Shown here in pieces: positions 17,522-26,049 of a DNA stretch of 64,000 bases (positions within the stretch are counted from its first letter, which is position 1; each line of letters opens with the position of its first letter). The stretch lies in assembly GCA_019694165.1 (NCBI GenBank), contig JAIBCL010000005.1:310001-374000 (forward strand). The letters are read 5' to 3'. This DNA is from Verrucomicrobiaceae bacterium (GTDB lineage Bacteria > Verrucomicrobiota > Verrucomicrobiia > Verrucomicrobiales > Verrucomicrobiaceae). The position numbers and the translations under genes were made by a program. Below the pieces are notes generated by a model, which was not told the origin of the DNA, made no database searches, and saw nothing but the letters and a program-made list of their open reading frames with translations.

Positions 17522-18117
17522 AGTCCATTGTCCCAGCCGGTGATCACGCTGACGAGTTCGAACTCTATGAGCTTTCCGAGCACATGCGCGACGAACTGCA
17601 TCTCTCCCAGCGCGGCCATCTCGAAGCCGGGCGGATCGGGCTCCTCCGCCAACTGCTTGGCCTTGATGCACGAGACCACTCCGCGCAGCCCTTTGGCGAA
17701 GGTGAGCGGCGCGGCGATCATCGAGCAGGTGAGCACCCCCAGCTTCTGATCGAGCGCCTTCGCCTGCATGCGGTTCGTGTAAACCTTGTTTTCGCAAAAC
17801 GGCTGCTCGGTGGCCAGCACCATGCTCACGATGCCGGAGGTGAGCGGCTGCGCAAAGCCCGTCACCTGCGCCGCGCGCGTGCCCCACGCATGGCAGACAA
17901 CCAGATTCTTCCCCTCCGGATCGACGAGCCATACCGCGCCCTCATGAGCGCCGGCGTTCTGAAAGGCGCGCTGCAGCAGGTTCTTCATCGTGGGATCCAG
18001 GAAGTCGTCGAAGTTCTCCGCGTTCAGCGACGACGCCGTGCGCATGATGCGGTCCGACAGCAGCGACGTGAGCTTTTCAAACTCGGGCGACGGCAGAAGT
18101 GAGGCGCGATCGTTCAT
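17518..18117 (-). CDS. GAF-domain protein coupled to the subtilase
   Basis: A 199-residue soluble protein in which residues about 45-190 form one GAF-type sensory domain (GAVWLVDPEGKNLVVCHAWG; SMIAAPLTFAKGLRGVVSCIK). There is no kinase, cyclase or DNA-binding output domain, so the output is probably through protein contact. The ATG at 18117 is chosen because upstream codons are Arg-rich and non-conserved looking, and overlap the divergent promoter region. Its stop overlaps the start of the subtilase gene by one ATGA, so the two proteins are made together. The ligand is unknown; Cys residues in the domain (AWG-preceding VVC, PFCEN, LTCSM) leave a redox or metal role possible. Confidence 0.7.
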   Translation of the reverse strand: MNDRASLLPSPEFEKLTSLLSDRIMRTASSLNAENFDDFLDPTMKNLLQRAFQNAGAHEGAVWLVDPEGKNLVVCHAWGTRAAQVTGFAQPLTSGIVSMVLATEQPFCENKVYTNRMQAKALDQKLGVLTCSMIAAPLTFAKGLRGVVSCIKAKQLAEEPDPPGFEMAALGEMQFVAHVLGKLIEFELVSVITGWDNGL

Positions 18118-18322
18118 GGGTGGACTTGAACGCCGCCGCCGCCGGTGCGTCAAGCGGCATGATTTCCGCGCGTGCGATGCGGCGGGGCTGCCAGCGCACC
18201 ACAAGTGATGCCGGTGAAAGCGCAAGAAATAGACTGGTTTCAATGACGCCCGACGGGATATTGTCGTGGAAATCATCTCCGCCGCGCAGCCGGCGCGGCC
18301 GCCTTACGGTCCTTCTACTCTC

Positions 18323-21300
18323 ATGAACACCCGCACACACTCCACCGCTTCGTGTTTCCCGTTCGTGTTGAAAACCGCCGTGCTCGCCGCTGCGCTGGCG
18401 TGGATGCATCCACCGGCGCGCGGCGAAATCCTCAACGAGGAGATCATCACCACGGACCTCAGCTATCACATCCTGTATTACACCACCGATTCGTCGAACA
18501 CAGACTGGTTCACCTTGGACTCCGACGCGCAAACCATCGCCAGCTTCTACGATCCGGACGGCGCGGGCACGGGCATTCACGAGAACTATGTGAGCCTCGG
18601 CTTCCGCGAGCCGGACTTCGGCGTGTTCGGCTCGCGCGTGCTGCTGCGCACCGCGCCGCTGACCGGCGGACGCTCGAACGCGCTGTTTCCCGACCGCATC
18701 GTGCTGCCGCCGGTGTCGTTGAACGCGATGACCTTCACCGACAAGAAGGAGCTCTGCGCGCACGAGCTGCACCACATCGTCCAGTACCAATATGTGCCGT
18801 GGGGCCTGAACTTCCTCGATCTCTATCCCTTCGGCATCGAGGGCACGGCGACGGCGGCGGAGAACTGCATCTCCGCCGACGTGGATGCGAACACGAACCT
18901 CGACTACAACAACCCGCTCTACCCGACGCTGGTGGACTACTACATGTGGAACGAGTCGGACGACTATCTGTGGACCGGCAGCGGCTATCACTCCGGATTG
19001 TTCTGGACCTACCTGATGGAGCAGTTCGGCTCCGCGCGCACCGAGCCGGGATTCGGCGTCGATGTGCTGCAGCGTTTTTACGAGCTGGCGGACGCGCACC
19101 ACGACGAGGGCGTGACGGACCTCATCGACCGCGTGCTCGGCGAGAAGGATCGCAAGACGACGAGCGCCTTCGACACCGGCGTGGACGTGCGCGAGGTGTT
19201 CCAGGACTTCACCATCGCGAACTGGCTCGCCAGCCGGTCGCCTTTGCTGAGCGTGTCCGATCCGGCCCGCTTCACCTACGTGGACAACATGCCGGCGGCT
19301 GCATCGTCGCCGTCGTCCACCACGCACGGCACGCTGGCAAAGGGAGCGAACACGGGGATGCAGACTTCGAGCGTCGAGCGCTACGCCGCGCGGTATCTGG
19401 AGTGCAATTTCAGTCTGACAGCGCCGAGCGACAGCTACGGCGTGGGCTTCTGGGCGCAGTCGCAGGCTTCGAACAAGAACTGGTTCTCGATCATCGGGAA
19501 GCGGCACTCGGGGCAGATCGACTTCATCCAGAAGAGCAGCGTCCATCCCGACGAGAACAATCCGTTTCAATACGCCGTGATGCAGAGCGCAACGGATCCG
19601 TACGAGACGTTTTACGTCGTGGCGAATGGCGACGAAACGGATTACCCCTCGCTGCTGGCCGATTTTGACTACTACTTCAGCTACTTCCAGCCCACGCTGG
19701 ACATCCAGGAGCCGACCGCCGCGTATCTCGCGTATGTGGGCGATGGCACCGCGCCGGAGCGCTTCCTCGTGCGGCTGCGCGTGACGAGCCCCGACTATCT
19801 CGGCAGCGGTTCGATGAACGGGCTGACGGCTTCGCACTTCACCGTCTATGTCGGATCGACGACGGTCTCGTCGAACCTCGCGCCGGTGCTCAGCGCCGCG
19901 TATGTGCTGGGCGAGTACTGGCTCACCTGCCAGGCGCCGGTGAAATCGCCCGCGCCCGTCGGCGCGCAAAACATCACGGTGCAGCTCGGCGGCGTCTCGG
20001 ACACGGAACAGGAGGCAGTGCTCTACGAACATCTCGAAGTCGATCAGATGATCGTGATCGACCGGTCGGGATCAATGTCCGCCACCTCCGGCGGCGTGCG
20101 CCGCGTGGACGGCGCGCGCGCGGCCGCACAACTCTTTGTCGATACCTCGGGCAGCGACGACCAGATCGGCATCGTGCGCTTCAGCGGCGACGGCACCGAG
20201 CCGGACTCCACGAGCTACGGCGACGGGCAGGTGATGTACTCGCTGCAAAAGATGAACTCGCAGTTCGAACGCGATTTGGTGAATCTCTTGATCGACACGA
20301 CGAATCCCGCCGGCGACGTGCTCACACCAACCGGCAGCACCTCGATCGGCGACGGCCTGTATCACGGAGCGAAGGAGATCGTCGATCACGGCCAGAGCGG
20401 CGCGCAAAAGTGGATCATTCTCCTGTCGGACGGGGTGCAGAACGAGGATTCGAAGTACAGCGACCAAAAGGCGTTCCTCACCGGCCTCGGCGTTCACGTC
20501 GAGACGGTCGCGCTCGGCTCCGGAGCGGACAACGGGCTGCTTCAATCCATCGCGACGGAAACCTCGGGCAAGTATTACGAAGTCGCGGCACCGACCGATC
20601 CGCCCTTCGCTCCGCCCATTGGCAAAGGCGGCGCGCCCGCGAACCTCGGCCCCGGCGGCTCGGGCACGATGCTGATGGAGCTGGCGAACACGTTTCTGGT
20701 GAGCAGTGAGCGCATCCACCGCCGCGAGCGCATTCTCGAAGCCTCCGGCTCGCTCGCCGCGGGCGCCAGCACGAGTCCGACGCTGACGCTGACGGAGGGC
20801 GGGCTGACGGACTGCGTGGTCACGGCGTTCGGCGAGACGTCGGGCAAGATCGGCCTCACCATCACGCGGCCGGATTCCACCACCGTGCCCGCGCCCGATG
20901 CGGGCTACACGAGCACGACGCTGGATCCATCCGGGCACTACTGGGATCCGGGCTACTACGTGAGCTATCGCATCCCGTCGATGACCGACGGCATGTGGAC
21001 GTTCTCCGTTTCAAACAGCGGCACGGCATCGCTGAACTACCTGCTCGTCGTCTCCGGCAAGAACCGCCAGGGCGCGGCCGTGCGGCTGTGCTTTGCGGAG
21101 TATCACGGCAACAGCACACTCTACGCGCAGAACGGCCTCTACCTGCGCGGACTGCCGATGCCCGTCGTAGCGATGATCACCGACGGCACCGGCCCGATCC
21201 GTGGCGCGACGGTGACGGCGGTCGTCACGCATCCGACGCGCGGCCCCGTGACGCTGCGGCTGCGCGACGATGGCAATGGCAATGACGGAGTGGCGAATGA

Positions 21301-22978
21301 CGGCGTTTACTCCGCGATCTACCGGCCGACGACCGAGGCATCCTTCTCCGGCATGAACAACGCCGAAGGCTCGCCCGCCACCGTGAAGCCGAGCTATCAG
21401 GTCACGGTCGTCGCGACCGGCAAGGACAACTTGAGCCGCAACTTCCAGCGCGTGACGCGCGGCTCGTTTCAGGTCTTCGAGACACAGGAAGGGGGCGACA
21501 CCGATGGCGACGGAATGCCCGACCGCTACGAAGCGCTGCACGCCGGAATCAACGCGAGCGTGGCCGATGCGACCGGCGACATCGACGGCGACGGCCTCAC
21601 CAACTTCCAGGAGTACCAGCTCGGCACCGATCCCGCGCGCATCGACACCGACGGCGGCGGCGAGTCCGACTTCTCCGAGAACAGCCGCGGCGGGAATCCC
21701 GTCGATTACACCGACGACTTGATCAAGCAGCCGCTCGTCGCGCGCGTGCTCGACCGCTGGGGCGACCTGCGGCCGCCGGAGGCCGAGACGGCATGGATTC
21801 CAAAGCCGGGGCAGAACATCGTCACCTTCTCCGTCGAGCGCGGCTTTCATGACGTGGAAATCCGCCGCTCGACCAGCGCCAGCGGACCCTTTGCGCTCAT
21901 CACCACGGTGCACGCCGACGTCGATGGCGGCATCTACATCGACACCGGCCTGACGAACGGCACGACGTACTACTACTATGTGCAGCCCCTCGATGCCGCG
22001 GGTCATCGCGGCGCGGCGAGCCGCGTATTCTCCGGCACACCACGTACGGATGTCGATTACCCGTCGGGCACTCTCTCGATCAACGGCGGCAGCCGCTACA
22101 TCACATCGACCACGGTGAACTTGCAGTTCAACGTCTCGCCCGACGTGACGCAGATGAAGATCGGCGGGAGCGCGAACCTTTCCGCGCTGCCGTGGGTCGC
22201 GTTCTCCAGCAGCGTGGCCGGCTGGTCGCTCGGCGCTCCGCCGCCCTCCGGCACGCGGCGCAATGTGTTCGCGCTGGTGCGCGACGCGGCGGGCAATGAG
22301 ACGCTGCTCTCCGCATCCGCGACCTTTGTCGCTCCGGCCGCGGCGGCCACCGTCACCGGCACGGCGGTCACGTCGCTCGATTCAAACAATCGCAACATCA
22401 ACGTGCGGCTCAAGAGCGGTGCATCGGTGAACGAGATTCACACCGGACCGTCCGGCGCGTTCGCGCTGCCCGTGCCCGCCGGCACATGGGACATCAGCAT
22501 CTCGCAGCGCGGCTACCAGCCCTTCTTGTTGAACGGCGTCGTGCTCGCCGCCGCCAGTACGCTCAATCTCGGCACCATCAATCTTACTCCCATCGACAGC
22601 GATGGCGACAGCCTGCTCGACGTGCCCGAACTGCGGACCTACAACACCAACCGCCACCGCCCTGACACCGACGGTGACGGCCAGTCCGATGGCGCGGAGA
22701 TTCTCCTGCTCTTCACCGATCCGCTCGATCCAAACTCGCTCCTGCGCGCCACTGGCACGCCGGTCGTGAACACGAGCGCCGGCACGATCACCATCACCTT
22801 CGCGAGCGTCAGCGGAGTGACCTATGGCTTCGAGACATCCACCGATCTCGCGTCATGGTCCACCGTGATGAGCAGCGGCACGCCGTACAAAGTGACAGCC
22901 ACCGGCCCCGTGACCACGGCCACGCTGGGCTTCACACCAGGCACCTCGAAGTTGTTCGTCCGCATTACTTTCCCGTGA
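18323..22978 (+). CDS. Giant secreted protein: HExxH metalloprotease-like, vWA, calcium-repeat
   Basis: A 1551-residue protein with a signal peptide (about 14-33). The N-terminal part carries HELHH (HExxH, residues 147-151) followed by GIEGTATAAE about 25 residues on, the layout of a zinc metallopeptidase with a glutamate third ligand. A von Willebrand A domain lies at about 573-800 with an intact MIDAS (VIDRSGSMS, TGSTSIGDG, LLSDGVQ). Around 1059-1125 and again near 1425-1460 are Asp-rich calcium repeats of thrombospondin-3/EF type (DTDGDGMPD, DIDGDGLTN, DTDGDGQSD). Between these is a fibronectin III-like part, and the C-terminus (YGFETSTDLASW) matches a tail seen again in the glucoamylase-like protein at 24.3 kb. 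It should be an extracellular or cell-surface adhesin/protease. ATG 18323 gives the signal peptide. Confidence 0.78.
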   Translation: MNTRTHSTASCFPFVLKTAVLAAALAWMHPPARGEILNEEIITTDLSYHILYYTTDSSNTDWFTLDSDAQTIASFYDPDGAGTGIHENYVSLGFREPDFGVFGSRVLLRTAPLTGGRSNALFPDRIVLPPVSLNAMTFTDKKELCAHELHHIVQYQYVPWGLNFLDLYPFGIEGTATAAENCISADVDANTNLDYNNPLYPTLVDYYMWNESDDYLWTGSGYHSGLFWTYLMEQFGSARTEPGFGVDVLQRFYELADAHHDEGVTDLIDRVLGEKDRKTTSAFDTGVDVREVFQDFTIANWLASRSPLLSVSDPARFTYVDNMPAAASSPSSTTHGTLAKGANTGMQTSSVERYAARYLECNFSLTAPSDSYGVGFWAQSQASNKNWFSIIGKRHSGQIDFIQKSSVHPDENNPFQYAVMQSATDPYETFYVVANGDETDYPSLLADFDYYFSYFQPTLDIQEPTAAYLAYVGDGTAPERFLVRLRVTSPDYLGSGSMNGLTASHFTVYVGSTTVSSNLAPVLSAAYVLGEYWLTCQAPVKSPAPVGAQNITVQLGGVSDTEQEAVLYEHLEVDQMIVIDRSGSMSATSGGVRRVDGARAAAQLFVDTSGSDDQIGIVRFSGDGTEPDSTSYGDGQVMYSLQKMNSQFERDLVNLLIDTTNPAGDVLTPTGSTSIGDGLYHGAKEIVDHGQSGAQKWIILLSDGVQNEDSKYSDQKAFLTGLGVHVETVALGSGADNGLLQSIATETSGKYYEVAAPTDPPFAPPIGKGGAPANLGPGGSGTMLMELANTFLVSSERIHRRERILEASGSLAAGASTSPTLTLTEGGLTDCVVTAFGETSGKIGLTITRPDSTTVPAPDAGYTSTTLDPSGHYWDPGYYVSYRIPSMTDGMWTFSVSNSGTASLNYLLVVSGKNRQGAAVRLCFAEYHGNSTLYAQNGLYLRGLPMPVVAMITDGTGPIRGATVTAVVTHPTRGPVTLRLRDDGNGNDGVANDGVYSAIYRPTTEASFSGMNNAEGSPATVKPSYQVTVVATGKDNLSRNFQRVTRGSFQVFETQEGGDTDGDGMPDRYEALHAGINASVADATGDIDGDGLTNFQEYQLGTDPARIDTDGGGESDFSENSRGGNPVDYTDDLIKQPLVARVLDRWGDLRPPEAETAWIPKPGQNIVTFSVERGFHDVEIRRSTSASGPFALITTVHADVDGGIYIDTGLTNGTTYYYYVQPLDAAGHRGAASRVFSGTPRTDVDYPSGTLSINGGSRYITSTTVNLQFNVSPDVTQMKIGGSANLSALPWVAFSSSVAGWSLGAPPPSGTRRNVFALVRDAAGNETLLSASATFVAPAAAATVTGTAVTSLDSNNRNINVRLKSGASVNEIHTGPSGAFALPVPAGTWDISISQRGYQPFLLNGVVLAAASTLNLGTINLTPIDSDGDSLLDVPELRTYNTNRHRPDTDGDGQSDGAEILLLFTDPLDPNSLLRATGTPVVNTSAGTITITFASVSGVTYGFETSTDLASWSTVMSSGTPYKVTATGPVTTATLGFTPGTSKLFVRITFP

Positions 22979-23067
22979 TCCGCCGCGCCGGCGGCCGCGG
23001 GATCTCCGCCCGCCGGCAGAAGTAGCGCATAGATGCGGGCGGGGGCTTCGTTTGTACCAGCCCCAAC

Positions 23068-23817
23068 ATGAGAAGAACCCCGACCATTCAGGCGTGGCTG
23101 CTCGCCGCCATGCTCGTCTGCTCCGCGCGTGCGGAGGATGCGCCCGCGGTCGATCCTGATCTGCCGCAGCCGTTTGACGAAACCCAGACGCAGGCGCTGA
23201 TCTCGCAGTCGCCCTTCACGCGCACTGTGAATCTCAAAGACTCGCTGCGCCTCACCGGCATCGCCTATGTCGGCGGCAAGCCGGTGGCCACGATGCTGAA
23301 CAAGGAGACGCGGCAGAGCTTCACCGTGTCCGACGAGCCGAACGCCCAGGGCATATGGCTCACGGAGGCCGCCCCGAGCGCTGAGCTCGACGAGAGTATG
23401 GTCACCATCCTGGTCGGTGACGAGACAGTGACCATGCACTACGGAGACGAGCAGCTCAGCCCGGGTGCCGCGAAAAAAGGCGCTCCCACCTCGCATCTCG
23501 CCGGCTCGAAGTCGAAGTCTTCCTCCTCCGGCCACGTTCCGGGACTGGACGGAGGCGGAGAGCATGTGAAGGCCTCTTCGCTGCTCGGCAGCGAGGCGAA
23601 GGCGCTGTACGAAACGCTTTCTTCCTCCATGCGCTCGAGGTTCAAGGACATCATCCACTCCCGCGTGGAGAAGCATCCGGACATGACGCCCGACCAGCTC
23701 TCTGCCTACGCCGAGAAGCTCGTGGCCGGCCTGAAAAAGGCCGAGGACAAATCTGCTGCCGGCGGCTCAAGCGAGAAGGTCAAGAAGTCTGGCAGCAAGC
23801 CATCGAAGCTCAGGTAG
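23068..23817 (+). CDS. Secreted protein of unknown function
   Basis: A 249-residue protein with a signal peptide (about 8-22, IQAWLLAAMLVCSARA). The first half has a small beta-rich segment (LRLTGIAYVGGKPVATMLNK) resembling the fold often used in Verrucomicrobia for type IV pilus or secretion accessory proteins, but not clearly any named family. The middle is low complexity (SKSKSSSSG) and the C-terminus is helical with many Lys residues (VKKSGSKPSKLR). It follows the giant vWA protein by 89 bases on the same strand and may be its partner. Function is not recognised. Confidence 0.65.
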   Translation: MRRTPTIQAWLLAAMLVCSARAEDAPAVDPDLPQPFDETQTQALISQSPFTRTVNLKDSLRLTGIAYVGGKPVATMLNKETRQSFTVSDEPNAQGIWLTEAAPSAELDESMVTILVGDETVTMHYGDEQLSPGAAKKGAPTSHLAGSKSKSSSSGHVPGLDGGGEHVKASSLLGSEAKALYETLSSSMRSRFKDIIHSRVEKHPDMTPDQLSAYAEKLVAGLKKAEDKSAAGGSSEKVKKSGSKPSKLR

Positions 23818-23896
23818 AAGCCCGCCCACATGTTTTGACGGGTGCATCCGTGCGGAGTGGCAGGCTGCGGGGCCGGTGACAAAACTGTTCCAAAAC

Positions 23897-23912
23897 TGGC
23901 ACGGCGCTTGCA
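23897..23912 (+). promoter_or_regulatory. Sigma-54 (RpoN) promoter, perfect consensus match
   Basis: The sequence TGGCACGGCGCTTGCA matches the -24/-12 consensus TGGCACG-N4-TTGCW at every defined base. It lies in the non-coding gap before the DUF2934 gene, in the same direction, and predicts a leader of about 95 bases that contains a small stem (GGGCAT at 23954 with ATGCCC near 23974). Sigma-54 promoters need an activating AAA+ enhancer-binding protein, none of which is encoded in this window. Confidence 0.7.
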
Positions 23913-24019
23913 TTCGAAATGTGCTTCGTGTAAGACGCACGCCCCCTTTTGCCGGGCATCCGTCCTTTGATGGTCATGCCCGCCAAGATCGGGGACAAAA
24001 ACCACACCAAACCCCCGCC

Positions 24020-24259
24020 ATGAATACATTGACCCCAGTACAGGAACAGATCGCCCAGCGCGCCTATCACCTCTATCTCGAAAACGGTTGCCAGCACGGA
24101 CGCGACCTCGACCACTGGCTCGCCGCCGAGAAGGAGATCGGCGGCAAGTTCTTCACGCCGCCGCCGCCCAAGAAGGCAGCCTCAAGAAAAGCCCCGGCAC
24201 CGAAGCCCGCCGTCACGAAGAAAGCCGCCGCGAAGAAGCCGGGGGCGCGCAAGGCGTGA
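24020..24259 (+). CDS. DUF2934 protein with Lys/Ala-rich histone H1-like tail
   Basis: A 79-residue protein. Residues about 8-40 match the DUF2934 pattern (QIAQRAYHLYLENGCQHGRD then LDHWLAAEKEI). The rest is a basic tail of repeated Lys-Ala-Pro units (KKAASRKAPAPKP, KKAAAKKPGARKA) like the C-termini of histone H1 and bacterial H1-like proteins, which suggests nucleic-acid binding. The ATG at 24020 is chosen because the DUF2934 motif begins there and a sigma-54 promoter sits about 100 bases ahead. DUF2934 has no settled function. Expression under sigma-54 suggests production under nitrogen stress or in a special growth state. Confidence 0.75.
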   Translation: MNTLTPVQEQIAQRAYHLYLENGCQHGRDLDHWLAAEKEIGGKFFTPPPPKKAASRKAPAPKPAVTKKAAAKKPGARKA

Positions 24260-24326
24260 CGCACGGAGACTGACCACAGTCTCAGCGCGCGGCTCCTCGC
24301 CCGCAGTCCTTCAGGCCGCCGGCCCA

Positions 24327-25889
24327 TCATCGCTGGATCGACAGCCGCAAGAACTCCCGCACGCCCGAAGGCGTGCCGGACCACGACGCAACGCCCGCCG
24401 CTGAAAAACTCACCGGCCCGGCATCTTGCCACACGACGAGGTCCGCTGAACGCTGAAGGCGTGCCGCGCTGAGCGGCACGCCGCTCCAGTTCGCCTGGAC
24501 GAGCCCCGATGAGATCGTGACCGCATTGAGCTGCGGCGGAAAAATCATCGACAACGCACCGGCGATGCGCGCATCGGCAAAGAGCAGATCATGCACCCGG
24601 CCGCCGGCCAGCAGATTGTCCACCGCCAGAGCCGTCAGGCTGATGTCCTGGCCGATGATGAACCCGCTCGCCGCGAGATGCGGCGACTGCGTGGCCATCA
24701 CGCTTTCGAGCGGCCAGCCGTGCCACTGGAAGAAACCAGGGGTGGTGGCCATGAGTTGCGAGAGCGCCACGGCCAGCGGATTTGCCGCCGGCGTGGATGA
24801 GTAGTACGGCAGCCCGCCGGCCACGCTGTAGATCGTGGCGTCCGAGTAGTTCGCCGCGGGCGCGTCCGGGCTGCTGCGCGGCTTTGCGATGGAACCGGTC
24901 GAGCCATTGAAGAACGCGAAGGTGAGCGAGTCGAGGAAGCCGCGCTCTTTGCGGAAGTATTCCACATGCCCCTGGTAGGACGTGCGGCTCTCGGCGAACC
25001 AATTCACTCCATTGAAATCCGCCGGACACCTGTGCAGGCCGAGCAGCGCGCTGGCGTAAAAGACAGTGAAGGGATCGCCATTCCATGTGGCGTGGCAAAC
25101 GAAGGTCTGCGCGGCAGGCCCGGGCGGGACATAGGTGACGAGATCGCGCCGCCACGCAGTCCACAGCGCCCGCGGATCGAGCGTGATGTCCGATGCGCAG
25201 GCCATCACGTCCAGAAGCAGGGTCTCCTGGCTCCACCAGTCCCACCACCCGGCGAAGCCAGACGCCGGATACCAGGCCATGCGGAACTGATTCAGGTGCC
25301 CCGGCGTGGAAGTGTCGAGCCAGCCCTTCCAGTCGACGAGGTCACGCGCGCTGGTGTAGTCGGTGAGCACGGTGCCGCCGAAGTACTGGGCGCAGGCCGC
25401 CAGTCCGTACATCAGGAGCGCCGTGTCGATGCTGCTCACCTCGGCGCTGCCGTGAAACTCACCGGCGACACCGTCCCAGACGTAGTAGTGAAAGAGCATT
25501 CCCTTGTATCCGTAGAGCGCACGCGCCGCGGGCGTGACCGCCTGGGCGGACTTGGTGATCATCTCCTTGATCCGTGCGGACGCATCAAGTGCGATGGCGG
25601 TGCCCTGGGAAAGTGTGATGACACTCGTCGCCACCGCAGCCGGCAGCGCGGCAAGAGAGAGTCCGCTCGCCGCCAAGTCGATCTCGCCCGTCGGCGAAAA
25701 CGGTGACTGCGCGTACAACCCATGACGGATGGATATGGTGCCCGGGTCATTCGGTGCGCGGCCCGCCGCATAGAAAAGACAGCGCTGCCGCAAGAGGGCC
25801 ATGTCTTCCGGCACGCCGGCTCTGGTTTGAATGAGTGCAAGGCAGAGGGCGACGCCTGCCGCTACGATGGGGTGTCTCGGTAATTTCAT
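24327..25889 (-). CDS. Exported glucoamylase-like glycoside hydrolase
   Basis: A 520-residue protein with a signal peptide (about 6-24, PIVAAGVALCLALIQTRA). Its core matches the glucoamylase-like (alpha/alpha)6 family (PF10091, GH144 and relatives): GMLFHYYVWDG, SSIDTALLMYGLAACAQYF and GFAGWWDWWSQETLLLDVMA are the typical helices. Known members hydrolyse beta-1,2-glucans or related sugars. The C-terminal 80 residues form a small beta domain (ARLQRSADLVVWQDAG) of the type that also ends the giant vWA protein, possibly a surface-attachment or sorting module. The ATG at 25889 is used; another lies two codons upstream (25895). It is divergent from the ABC permease gene. Confidence 0.75.
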   Translation of the reverse strand: MKLPRHPIVAAGVALCLALIQTRAGVPEDMALLRQRCLFYAAGRAPNDPGTISIRHGLYAQSPFSPTGEIDLAASGLSLAALPAAVATSVITLSQGTAIALDASARIKEMITKSAQAVTPAARALYGYKGMLFHYYVWDGVAGEFHGSAEVSSIDTALLMYGLAACAQYFGGTVLTDYTSARDLVDWKGWLDTSTPGHLNQFRMAWYPASGFAGWWDWWSQETLLLDVMACASDITLDPRALWTAWRRDLVTYVPPGPAAQTFVCHATWNGDPFTVFYASALLGLHRCPADFNGVNWFAESRTSYQGHVEYFRKERGFLDSLTFAFFNGSTGSIAKPRSSPDAPAANYSDATIYSVAGGLPYYSSTPAANPLAVALSQLMATTPGFFQWHGWPLESVMATQSPHLAASGFIIGQDISLTALAVDNLLAGGRVHDLLFADARIAGALSMIFPPQLNAVTISSGLVQANWSGVPLSAARLQRSADLVVWQDAGPVSFSAAGVASWSGTPSGVREFLRLSIQR

Positions 25890-26049
25890 GGACATCGGAG
25901 TTGCGTTCTCGATTTGAAGTACGGGGTTCACTACTCGCTTCCATCCCCGGTCCGGTTTGTGCGGCGATGGGTGAAAATTGATGAGTTTTGCTCCCGAAGG
26001 CCCATTCCTTGCATTGCGCGGGCACGGCGCGGCCGTCATCATGGCTCGT

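Noticed and set aside
16736-17932. Longer N-terminal form of the subtilase (398 codons)
   Set aside because: The first 137 codons overlap the GAF gene in another frame and read as Arg/Ala/Gly-rich noise; the ATGA overlap start at 17521 places the catalytic Asp at a normal position.
18077-20032. 651-codon open frame opposite the vWA protein
   Set aside because: Arg/Val/Ala-rich with no motif; the opposite strand encodes the signal peptide and HExxH domain.
22979-23067. GC-rich inverted sequence after the vWA gene as a terminator
   Set aside because: The possible stem is imperfect and no T-run follows it.
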